Shown: piece by piece, positions 1 through 8,047 of the stretch
Layout of the letters: every line of letters begins with the position of its first letter
Position numbering within the stretch: position 1 is the stretch's first letter
Origin: a virus
Virus record (IMG/VR): IMGVR_UViG_3300000270_000003
Span: 1-24,080 of that record
Length of the DNA: 24,080 bases
Strand: one strand, 5' to 3'
The notes under the pieces: generated by a model
What the model saw: the letters and a program-made list of their open reading frames with translations, nothing else
Told to the model about the DNA's origin: nothing
Databases searched by the model: none
Position numbers and translations under genes: made by a program

Positions 1-10
1 ACCAATTATC

Positions 11-364
11 TTAAGGTAACGTGTTTTCTATTAGGTGTTTTTTTGCCGCTTGTATTGCCGTTAACCCGTCATATTCTGGGCCTAGATTTGAAAAGCTAAA
101 GTCTTCCATAAACTCTACTGTATTTCTCAACTTGTAAGGCTCCAGGTTTGCTTCTTTCGCTTCCTGGTTGATCCAGTAAAACACTTCATAGGATAAGAAC
201 GTAACGGCTGAGTTAATCAGCTGCGGCTCCTGGTCCGTGTGTTTGTAATTAATTTCGTATGAATTACCGCTATCCTTTCGAATTTCGGCACGGGTAATTA
301 AGATTACTGCGTCCGTATGGGTTGCACCCTGCGGATCCGTAAATGTCTTTTGAAATGTTGTCAT
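11..364 (-). CDS. Hypothetical tail-region protein, 117 aa
   Basis: Complete gene with AAGGA about 8 bases before the ATG, placed directly after the stop of the Ig-like protein. It begins MTTFQKTFTDPQGATHTDAV with a strand-rich start and a helix FLSYEVFYWINQEAKEANLE near residue 57. The N-terminal wording (a short tag, then DPQGATHTDAVI) resembles small proteins that follow tail fibre genes in marine phages, sometimes fibre assembly factors. I cannot assign a function. Confidence 0.65.
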   Translation of the reverse strand: MTTFQKTFTDPQGATHTDAVILITRAEIRKDSGNSYEINYKHTDQEPQLINSAVTFLSYEVFYWINQEAKEANLEPYKLRNTVEFMEDFSFSNLGPEYDGLTAIQAAKKHLIENTLP

Positions 365-379
365 TTTGATTTTTCCTTA

Positions 380-841
380 TTATCTTGGTTGCCCGTGTGT
401 GTGTGTGTAACTAGCTGATTTTGATTTAACCTGGGTTCCACTTGTTACCTTACAAGTTACAGTCCCTCTTTTCTCTCCTGTTGTCGCTACTGATTCAACA
501 ACTACGCTGCGGCCCGTTGTGCTTGTGCTAAATGTTGCTAACCCGGTTTTTGTCCATGAATAGGTATAAGATCCAGTCCCACCAGAAGCCGTAACCGTAA
601 AGCCGCTGGTGTTGCGGCAATTGGTAGTAGTACACATTCTATTCGTGTTTGCTGTGATACTTACTGATAGCGGTAGAAAGTCTTTGCCCCTTAAATGGCT
701 CATTGATATAGATCCCGACGCTCTACCTGCCAGGCTTCTTATATCGGTATCATGTAAAGAACAAGTGGAACCACTGGCCCCCAAAACTTCTACGTGGATC
801 TGGTTCATTGTTATAGATCCCGTACTAGGTAATCCTGCCAT
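380..841 (-). CDS. Small Ig-like tail-associated protein, 153 aa
   Basis: The N-terminal 55 residues (MAGLPSTGSITMNQIHVEVL, then DIRSLAGRASGSISMSHLRG) form a segment I recognise from many phage tail-fibre-associated proteins. The remainder is a single Ig/PKD-like beta domain (FTVTASGGTGSYTYSWTKTG, then TGEKRGTVTCKVTSGTQ) with a Cys pair in CTTTNC. It overlaps the fibre gene by 17 bases, so expression is coupled to it. Probably a host-range or fibre cap protein; the exact role is unknown. Confidence 0.7.
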   Translation of the reverse strand: MAGLPSTGSITMNQIHVEVLGASGSTCSLHDTDIRSLAGRASGSISMSHLRGKDFLPLSVSITANTNRMCTTTNCRNTSGFTVTASGGTGSYTYSWTKTGLATFSTSTTGRSVVVESVATTGEKRGTVTCKVTSGTQVKSKSASYTHTHGQPR

Positions 842-3560
842 TTTCCAACCTCTCTACTCTGCTGGTTAGTTGTCTTTTTTCCCTGTTAAGCTCTTTTATT
901 CCTTCAATTAAAAGTGCTACCAGGTTGCCGTAAGCTACTGAATAATGCCCTTGTAAATCCTTTTTAGTTGGGCCGCCTGTAACCGCTTCTGGTAAGACTT
1001 TTAAGACTTCCTGGGCGATTACTCCAACGTGTCGATCTGTTGGATTGTGTAGTGCTGGGGCTTCGTCTGGATCCGGCGTGGTGTCGGTTCTGTCGTAGGT
1101 GTAACCATTTAAACGGTCTATTTTACCCAGGGCATTAACCAGGCGCTTTAAGTTCTTTTTAACTCGAATATCTGAATAGGCCGTAACGTTGCCACTGGTC
1201 CATATATTCGTGCCCAGGGCAGCTTTAGGGGAACCGTTCTGGCACCAGACCATTTGGTGCCCACCTGCCATCGAGCCACCAGTGCCATTGTTAGTGTGTT
1301 TGTACGCTAGACCGTAAAGATTACCGAAGTTAGCACCAGTTGCGCTGATAGCGTAAGCAGTCCCCATAGACCAAATATGCCCTGTCTTATAGGAATTATA
1401 TAGGCCGTACATTCCTGCCTGCCTGTAACTAGTACTGATTATACTGATCTTGCCCGTACTTGGCTGATATTGGACACCGCGACTCGATGTGTTATACACC
1501 GTATCTCCCGATGACCAAAGCATAGGGAATACCCCAGTTGATGTGCTTGTGTTCACATCCACTTTATCCGCCCATGTAGCTGTTGCAGCATTGCCTGTAA
1601 CACTTATACCCCAAGTCCCACTTACACCTGCACCATCCGTTGTAGCTAGTTGCTTCCAAGCAGACCAAGAACTGTTGTTACGCTGCCTTATGTGTATTTC
1701 GTTTTGGTGGAAATCGTGAAAGCTTTGCACCCCGTATGAAGCAGCATCCCACATTTTTGTTGTAAGCAGACCATCATTTGCACCACTAGGTTCACCTGTG
1801 CCTGCGGATACGTCTAAAGCTTTCACTGAGTTGTATAAGATAGCATCAGGTGAAGATATACGGGAACTTAAACTACCTAAACCGTAACCATTAAGTGCCG
1901 TTGTAGTAACATACTCACTATGTGTATGCGAGTTCTTGGTTGAGCCTTGATTCAATATATACGGTGCTAAAGATGCAGGAGTATAATAACGTAAATAAGA
2001 ATCTTGAGAACAGTAAATGCGTGCAGGTGTGCCACTAGCCACTCCAGACGTAGTATTGATCCAACCTGCCTGTATGTAACCACTACCGTCTGTTCTAACT
2101 ACTCTATTGGCAAGATTGTTTCTGCCTGTATGTAAGGATAATCCCCCTAATTTGTTGGCATTATCAATCGTAGTAGGTTTGTTTATTATGTCCGTGTTCC
2201 AGTCGTGTTGGTGGGCTGCGACTACTGCGCTGGCTGGCTCGTCGGCAATAAACGAAGTCATAGAACTATTAACCGAAGAATTTAAGTTAATTTGGCCCAC
2301 GGTCTTAGTTACCACGGCCCGGACCTGGTAGTATTTGCCGTCTACGGTGCCCACTGGTTCCGTAACATTTAAACCTATGCTTTGGGTTGCTAAGTAGTAA
2401 TTTGTATAACCTGGCTCGCCGCCAAAGTCTTGATAATCATTTGAAATGGATCCGGTAATTGTTTTTAGCGTTCCTTCTGGTTCCCACTGGCCCCAGGTAG
2501 AATTATTTGTGCTGGTTCTAATGTAAAACTGTACCGTTATTTTTGGAATTTGGGTTGATTGGGTGCTGCCGTTATTCCAGTCTATACTTGCGGATCCCTG
2601 TAGCCGTAAAGTCATAACTTTACCACCGGAAAAAATAGATTCGTGGGTTATTTGAAAGTCGCCAGTTATTTTGGCCCCTACCCCGTCCGATATAGTCCCG
2701 CCAGTTGGTGCGCTTGGCTCTAATAAGCCTAGTCTTGCTCTCATGCTGGAAACTCCAGCAGCCGTTAAAAAGTAAGCGTCGCTTACGATATTGTTAGCCA
2801 GGCGACCATTAAAAAATACTTCTACGTCGCTGCCGCCGTCTTTGGTAGTGGTACCAAAAATAAGCGAGTTATTATTATTGTAAACTGCCAGGGGTACATC
2901 GGAATTACTAAGCACTACCCGCTTGCCACTTGTTGCCGTTCGTACAGTGGATCCAGTCAAGATCCCGCCTTCTAGTTCGCCAACATTTGCGCTTATTGCT
3001 GCCAGGTTATTTACTGCTATTTTTTCAGCAGATAAACTTTTTTCAACAATTAAGTTACCAGGGATAACTTGATCAATAGTTGCCCAGGCTCCACCGTCCC
3101 AGAATCGTTCTTCCGCGTAGCCCTGGGCCGTATTCGTTAATGTTACCCGATCATTAGGTTGGTTTTGTGCAAACCCGGCGTTAGTTACTGCGTTGTTTGC
3201 GTGGGTATTGTTCCAGGTTGTCCCGGTAGTTGTTGCGTAAAAATGCTGGCTACCTCGAAGTCCGGGGTTTCCTTTGTCGCCAGGGATCACGCTTTCGGAA
3301 ACTGGACCCCAGGCCCCGTGGCTCCAGCTGCTACCGTTGTGATTGTAGCGGGTAGAAGTCACCCAGGTTTTAACGCCCTGGACGTAAACAGAATCAACAC
3401 TCCAGCCGGAAGGCGGCGTTTCGGTTGTACCGTTAAAGCTGCCCCCAGATGGTAAGCTGGGTTTACTTGCGCTGCTCTTATATATAAAGCTAGTGAAAGC
3501 CCCTTCGGGGCCGTCTGCTATATCGTATAAAGTAGCGGTGCCAATAGCTGTTCTAGCCAT
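825..3560 (-). CDS. Tail fibre with S74 intramolecular chaperone, 911 aa
   Basis: The C-terminal 116 residues are an S74 (endosialidase-type) auto-chaperone: YSDIRVKKNLKRL at 795-807, RHVGVIAQEVLKVLPEAV near 843-860, and a terminal coiled coil KELNREKRQLTSRVERLENG. Ser796, followed by D-x-R-x-K-K, is the expected self-cleavage point after trimer folding. Upstream there are fibre motifs (FHQNEIHIRQRNNSSWSAWK, and a T4 fibre-like GYIQAGWINTTSG). The N-terminal part has the tip-associated SAEKIAVNNLAAISANVGEL. It is the main receptor-binding fibre candidate. Its stop overlaps the next gene by 17 bases. Confidence 0.85.
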   Translation of the reverse strand: MARTAIGTATLYDIADGPEGAFTSFIYKSSASKPSLPSGGSFNGTTETPPSGWSVDSVYVQGVKTWVTSTRYNHNGSSWSHGAWGPVSESVIPGDKGNPGLRGSQHFYATTTGTTWNNTHANNAVTNAGFAQNQPNDRVTLTNTAQGYAEERFWDGGAWATIDQVIPGNLIVEKSLSAEKIAVNNLAAISANVGELEGGILTGSTVRTATSGKRVVLSNSDVPLAVYNNNNSLIFGTTTKDGGSDVEVFFNGRLANNIVSDAYFLTAAGVSSMRARLGLLEPSAPTGGTISDGVGAKITGDFQITHESIFSGGKVMTLRLQGSASIDWNNGSTQSTQIPKITVQFYIRTSTNNSTWGQWEPEGTLKTITGSISNDYQDFGGEPGYTNYYLATQSIGLNVTEPVGTVDGKYYQVRAVVTKTVGQINLNSSVNSSMTSFIADEPASAVVAAHQHDWNTDIINKPTTIDNANKLGGLSLHTGRNNLANRVVRTDGSGYIQAGWINTTSGVASGTPARIYCSQDSYLRYYTPASLAPYILNQGSTKNSHTHSEYVTTTALNGYGLGSLSSRISSPDAILYNSVKALDVSAGTGEPSGANDGLLTTKMWDAASYGVQSFHDFHQNEIHIRQRNNSSWSAWKQLATTDGAGVSGTWGISVTGNAATATWADKVDVNTSTSTGVFPMLWSSGDTVYNTSSRGVQYQPSTGKISIISTSYRQAGMYGLYNSYKTGHIWSMGTAYAISATGANFGNLYGLAYKHTNNGTGGSMAGGHQMVWCQNGSPKAALGTNIWTSGNVTAYSDIRVKKNLKRLVNALGKIDRLNGYTYDRTDTTPDPDEAPALHNPTDRHVGVIAQEVLKVLPEAVTGGPTKKDLQGHYSVAYGNLVALLIEGIKELNREKRQLTSRVERLENGRIT

Positions 3561-3570
3561 TAAATCCCCC

Positions 3571-4602
3571 TTAAGACGACGTTACAACACAAGAGTATTG
3601 ATCACTTGAATTATCGGCAATATCCGACGCTGTAACCGCTATTGTTTTGGCTGTTTTACCTGCTAAGGTTGCGCCGTTCTTTTCCCATTGGTAAGTAAGG
3701 CCCGTTGTTATTTCGCTGCCGTCTGCCATATCGAAAACATAAGCTGTAAGCGTCTTGGTTGCTCCAGCATTGTTTTTAAATACAAAACCATTATTGTTCG
3801 ATTTTATGTTTACAATGATTGCAGCTGCGCCCGTGTTGCCGTCCTGGATCCGAATAATACTTACAACATCAGCCCCACCGACTAACCCTTCAACTTTAAT
3901 GCTCATTACGTCATTAGTGCCAAAGTTAGCTTTAGATATTACGATCTGGTCGTTGCCGCCGGATCCGTCAATATCAATGGTTTTTGCTTTGTTGGCTGTT
4001 GTGCCAATTGCTAAAGCTGTCCAGGTGTTATTACCATTAGTGGCATAGTAAGCCGATAAGGAACCGACGTTACCAGCTGCGCGAACCGGGATCACTATGT
4101 CGCCGTCTGTGCTGCTTCCGTTCTCGTCAAACTGGAAGGTTTGGCGTGAAGGTGTTAATTCAACAATAGCGCCGTTAGTACCTTCCACGGCTTTAGCCAG
4201 GGAGATAACCGCGTCAATCGTTGTAATGTTGCCCAGGTAGTTTTTAATTTCTACCGTTACGCTAAACGTACCAGATTTATTCGTCACTCCACCAGGCACC
4301 GTCGAAGCTGTAATAATTAGCTGGTTGCTCGTTGTTGTTTTGGTATGTGCCCAGCCGCTAGAATTAACCACCGTTACTTTGTACGTGTTATTTGCTGGTG
4401 TTGCTGCGCTGTCATACGTTGCGCGAGTGTCGCCAATATAAGCGAATATTTCACAACTAAACTTGCCACGCTCGCCGCTTGTCACTGTCCCGGCTGTATC
4501 AGCTGCGAAGGTGTGCGACTGGTTACTTAAAACCATACTTATAGGGTGTATTCCGTCTTTAATATCTGTGATTGATACTGCGCCAACTGCTGTTCTGGTC
4601 AT
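3571..4602 (-). CDS. Ig-like tail protein, 343 aa
   Basis: This Ser/Thr/Asn-rich beta protein appears to contain three Ig-like modules. The last (about 265-343: IKSNNNGFVFKNNAGATKTL, then TYQWEKNGATLAGKTAKTI and SSDQYSCVVTSS) is paralogous to the C-terminus of the preceding tip protein. It opens MTRTAVGAVSITDIKDG, similar to the start of the following fibre (MARTAIGTATLYDIADG), suggesting a shared attachment peptide. AAAGGA lies before the ATG and overlaps the previous stop. It probably decorates or extends the tail tip and binds host surface glycans. Confidence 0.7.
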   Translation of the reverse strand: MTRTAVGAVSITDIKDGIHPISMVLSNQSHTFAADTAGTVTSGERGKFSCEIFAYIGDTRATYDSAATPANNTYKVTVVNSSGWAHTKTTTSNQLIITASTVPGGVTNKSGTFSVTVEIKNYLGNITTIDAVISLAKAVEGTNGAIVELTPSRQTFQFDENGSSTDGDIVIPVRAAGNVGSLSAYYATNGNNTWTALAIGTTANKAKTIDIDGSGGNDQIVISKANFGTNDVMSIKVEGLVGGADVVSIIRIQDGNTGAAAIIVNIKSNNNGFVFKNNAGATKTLTAYVFDMADGSEITTGLTYQWEKNGATLAGKTAKTIAVTASDIADNSSDQYSCVVTSS

Positions 4603-4615
4603 TGCTTTTATTCCT

Positions 4616-6898
4616 TTATATGTTTGAGATTTCGCACGTTAAATTTAAGTTTTCTTCGTGGCTAACATCGTTAGGATCCACGTTGATAGTTTGGAAGTTT
4701 AGGCCGCCTGGATCTTCTCCATTCGCTGCGTATAAACTGCCGCCTGGTTTTATGTCTACATAGTCGCCAGAAGTATTTACATATACTTGTTGCCCACTAC
4801 TAAGCCATTTGTATTTATATTGATCGTGTAGCCCGGATAAAACGCCGTTAAGTGCTACCTGGGCCGTAATTGCTTTCGTGGCTCCAGTGTTATTTTTAAA
4901 GGAAAAACCATTCGAGCTAACCAGCTGGACGCTAATATTTACGCCTTCCTCGCCCTGGTCGCCTTTTTCTCCTGGTTGCCCGTCTTCACCTTTATTTTTA
5001 AACCAGGTGTAATCGGCTGGGTTGTTGCTGGCTACTTTGGTTTCTTTGTTAGCTGCTACGCCCTGCCAGGCTTTCCCGGTTGGATCTTCGCTAATGTTCA
5101 AACCGTCCACGTTATCGGCCCAGCGGATCCAGGTGTAACGTGTTGCTAGTGGTGCGGCTGCTATCGTTATTTCTTTAGTTGCCGGATCCGTTCTGTAAAG
5201 TGCGTTTTGGCTGTAAACTTTTAACGTGTAAGTACCCTTTTGAATTGTCGTAATATCAAAAGTTGTATTAGGTGTTGAAGCACTAAAAATAATTGTGTTA
5301 CCTAAGAACAACTGGACCAGGTAATCTTTTACCATTATGTCGTCTACGCCTTCCCAGGATAAATAACCCTGGCGAAGCTCGCTGTTTATGTCTTCGTGAT
5401 AAGCCAGGGCCGTTGGTGGTTCTATGTCTGTCGGCTGGTTGAAATACGTGTCCGGTTCGTCCTGGGCGACTGTTGAAACGCTCCACGGGTAAATAGAATT
5501 TTGATGCTCTACCAAAACAAATTTTACGGTTGCTGGTGTTAGCTGATCCGCTTCCTGGATCCTAAAAGATTTTTTAATCCAGCCCCGGTGTGTGTCGGTA
5601 ATGTCCACAATGTCGCCAGGCTCCAACATTAAAGCCGTGCTGTTTCCAACTAAAGTTACCTTAAGGTCCTGGCGGCTGCGGTACGCGACCAGCTGGGCCA
5701 TTTGCATAGCTTCGGCTTTGTTGGTAATAGAATCAAAACTAAAGGACCTTTCCAGTAATTCGCCGTTGTCTTCTGCCAGCCAGTCGGTTGCTAATTGGCT
5801 GCCAGGAGCCGGGAATATTACTTCGTCCAATTCATAGGATAAAAGCGTATTAGCGAAGCGAACTATTACCCGGTTAAATCGTGATTTTTTACCACCAGCG
5901 CTGGAAGAAAGCCCCCCTATGATATTGTCCTGGTTAAATGAAAAAATGCTGCTGCCTTCGGTTTCGGCCTTTAGTCGGATCCGTCCGTTATCCAGGGGCA
6001 TAATTGCGCGCATACCACTTAAAAAAGTTTTACAGTTATCTAAAACACTTTTGCCTGTATTGATCACGGCGTTAAATGTCATTTGTTTAGTGGTAATGGT
6101 TGTTGTTACTGGTTCCTCTCGCCACAAGCCTTCTTCTTCGCCGTCTACTACGTCTTCCCGGTATCGTGCTTTTACACTTGTAACGGTTTCTTCATAACCT
6201 ACAACCGTGTCGCAAAAGTCGGCTGTGTCTTTAAATGATTGAATAACCATGCGGCCCGGCTTAATGCCTTTGCCGTATTTGGTCGAAGTTAAATAGTCGT
6301 AATAACAAACCGCTGGATTTTCAGAATAAGCAAAAGTCCCGGTGCGTGGATCCGTTACCTTTTTGCCTTTTATCTTGGCTTTAATGGTTGGCTCGCCTTG
6401 CCAAACGTTCTGATCTTTGTTCTGGGTTAACTTAACGTAGATATAGCAAAGGCCGCTTAATTTGTGCGCTGCTGTCCATATGTCCGGGAAGTGTTCGAGC
6501 ATAGCCGGGCTTGCTGTCTGATTATCTTTGCCCAGGTGTCGTTCAATTGTTAGATACTTGCTCTTTTTCTTATGCTCTGAAATATCATTAAAAAATACTT
6601 CCTGGATCGCTTCTACTTCACCTTCGCAAAAAACGCATAAAATGTGTAAATGCTCGTTTTTAGCGCCCTTTCTGGTGTCGGAAGTGTTCTTAAATATCTT
6701 AATGGCTGGCACTTTACGGGTGCCATAAACTACCGGGATAGACTGATCGGTACCTTGCTTTTCAACTAATACCCCAGGCGCGTCTATATCTGGGTTTAAC
6801 CAGTCGTTTAATTTTTCGTGTAACTTACTCGCTAATCCAAACGTTATAAACTTGTCTGTAAATTTAACTAGCTTCTTAAAGCTTGAGCCTATACCCAC
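4616..6898 (-). CDS. Central tail tip protein (lambda J-like), 760 aa
   Basis: The region about 40-480 matches J-type tip proteins: VPVVYGTRKVPAIKIFKNTS (residues near 53-72), CEGEVEAIQEVFFND, TKYGKGIKPGRMVIQSF, and ALMLEPGDIVDITDTHRGW near 425-443. A fibronectin type III-like module follows (about 490-580), then the fibre-type motif YTWIRWADNVDGLNISEDPT with GKAWQGVA, a short collagen-like stretch (GEDGQPGEKGDQGEEG, near 641-656) and a C-terminal Ig-like domain. It forms the tail tip and host-contact spike. The C-terminal Ig-like domain resembles that of the next gene product. Confidence 0.85.
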   Translation of the reverse strand: MGIGSSFKKLVKFTDKFITFGLASKLHEKLNDWLNPDIDAPGVLVEKQGTDQSIPVVYGTRKVPAIKIFKNTSDTRKGAKNEHLHILCVFCEGEVEAIQEVFFNDISEHKKKSKYLTIERHLGKDNQTASPAMLEHFPDIWTAAHKLSGLCYIYVKLTQNKDQNVWQGEPTIKAKIKGKKVTDPRTGTFAYSENPAVCYYDYLTSTKYGKGIKPGRMVIQSFKDTADFCDTVVGYEETVTSVKARYREDVVDGEEEGLWREEPVTTTITTKQMTFNAVINTGKSVLDNCKTFLSGMRAIMPLDNGRIRLKAETEGSSIFSFNQDNIIGGLSSSAGGKKSRFNRVIVRFANTLLSYELDEVIFPAPGSQLATDWLAEDNGELLERSFSFDSITNKAEAMQMAQLVAYRSRQDLKVTLVGNSTALMLEPGDIVDITDTHRGWIKKSFRIQEADQLTPATVKFVLVEHQNSIYPWSVSTVAQDEPDTYFNQPTDIEPPTALAYHEDINSELRQGYLSWEGVDDIMVKDYLVQLFLGNTIIFSASTPNTTFDITTIQKGTYTLKVYSQNALYRTDPATKEITIAAAPLATRYTWIRWADNVDGLNISEDPTGKAWQGVAANKETKVASNNPADYTWFKNKGEDGQPGEKGDQGEEGVNISVQLVSSNGFSFKNNTGATKAITAQVALNGVLSGLHDQYKYKWLSSGQQVYVNTSGDYVDIKPGGSLYAANGEDPGGLNFQTINVDPNDVSHEENLNLTCEISNI

Positions 6899-6901
6899 TT
6901 T

Positions 6902-7447
6902 TTAACGTCCCCACTTATATTCTTTTCCGGCTTCTGCTGCGAACTCTAAACCCCGATCATTTGGGAAAAATTTATGCTGGCTGCTGCTGGTTGTTCGTCT
7001 GCCAATAGTCTTTTTAAAGTCGGCCCATTCGCTCGCTATGGACAATTCAATCGCGTTTACTTTGTCGCTGGTCTTGTGGTTAAATTCAGTAATTAACCCG
7101 GTCCATATCGTTAGCGGTTCGTCGATTATCTCGCCTTCGTCGTCTAAGTAAATGCGCTGTATGGTTACGGTTCTATTAACCTGGCTGGCTCCTAACAAAA
7201 GACTTACCAGGGACGGATCCCCGGCTAACGTTATTTTAAAAGTGCCTACGGTTATGTCCGATTTCGTTTTGATATTATCAATATCTAAAAGCAGCCCGTT
7301 ACCAAGGAAATTGCCGCCTGTTAAATCAAGGTCCCAAGCGTTATCGGTTACACGGAAAATACCCCCGACCAGATCAAGCGTTACCAGGTGGGCATATTCG
7401 TGGTTGCCTGTAATTGCTGCCAGGATCCCGGCTGAAAATACTTTCAC
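6902..7447 (-). CDS. Tail tip/baseplate hub-associated protein (DUF2163-like), 181 aa
   Basis: It opens with an N-terminal helix followed by HLVTLDLVGGIFRVTDNAWD, a beta region with VTIQRIYLDDEGEIIDEPL, WTGLITEFNHKT, and the closing SSQHKFFPNDRGLEFAAE. The last element (Q-x-F-F-P-x-D-R-G-x-E-F) is a signature that I know from small tail-tip proteins between the distal tail protein and the J-like hub. No cysteine cluster is seen. It is directly adjacent to both neighbours (stop to start 0 and 3 bases). Confidence 0.68.
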   Translation of the reverse strand: MKVFSAGILAAITGNHEYAHLVTLDLVGGIFRVTDNAWDLDLTGGNFLGNGLLLDIDNIKTKSDITVGTFKITLAGDPSLVSLLLGASQVNRTVTIQRIYLDDEGEIIDEPLTIWTGLITEFNHKTSDKVNAIELSIASEWADFKKTIGRRTTSSSQHKFFPNDRGLEFAAEAGKEYKWGR

Positions 7448-8044
7448 TTAAAACACTTCCTCGCAGTCGAATTCAAACCTAGTTAATAGGCCGCCTTTCT
7501 TTGTGAATTTTTGAATATCACGGGAAAGGGCCACGGTAAATAAAACGTTTTTCGTGTTTACGTTTGTGTCGTTAGGTACTGCGTTTAATAAAGGTGCTGC
7601 CAGGGTTAAAGTTGCCTGGCCCGAAGCGTTGCTGTCTGCGTCGATTGCTACCTGGTAAACTTTGGAATGATTGGCGAAGCTGATAAAATCCCCAGCCATT
7701 ACGGATCCCGGCTGATTAGCTGCCAGGCCGTCTACTGTTATGGTTTTGGTTCCAGCTGATAAAGCGCCATTAACCTTGGCAAATAACGCCACGCCCCGAC
7801 TATCTGAATAGATAGGTAACTTAACCTGGAAAGGATTAAACCGACCTTCCAGGGAGCTAATAAAGCCGAATAAACCACGGCTTTTATTGTCGTCCATTGC
7901 TTCTGTTTTTAGTGTGAATTCCCAGCGGTGCCCAGGAAGCTTGCTTTTAATCTGCTTAAAAGATTGCGTTTCGTTCACAATAGTACGCGTCACTAATCGC
8001 GGCGTAATTGAAGAAAATTTTACATTATTAGGAAATACCAACAC
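7448..8044 (-). CDS. Distal tail protein-like (minor tail), 198 aa
   Basis: This is the first gene after the tape measure, where distal-tail or lambda M-type proteins lie. The region KSKLPGHRWEFTLKTEAMDD followed by FGFISSLEGRFNPFQVKLP resembles the distal-tail strand and helix that describe replacing a native tail surface. An inserted beta domain (about 95-165) with TVDGLAANQPGSVMAGDFIS looks like the hydrophobic-repeat insert seen in such proteins. It should form the ring joining tube to tip. Only 3 bases separate it from the tape measure stop. Confidence 0.7.
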   Translation of the reverse strand: MLVFPNNVKFSSITPRLVTRTIVNETQSFKQIKSKLPGHRWEFTLKTEAMDDNKSRGLFGFISSLEGRFNPFQVKLPIYSDSRGVALFAKVNGALSAGTKTITVDGLAANQPGSVMAGDFISFANHSKVYQVAIDADSNASGQATLTLAAPLLNAVPNDTNVNTKNVLFTVALSRDIQKFTKKGGLLTRFEFDCEEVF

Positions 8045-8047
8045 GGC

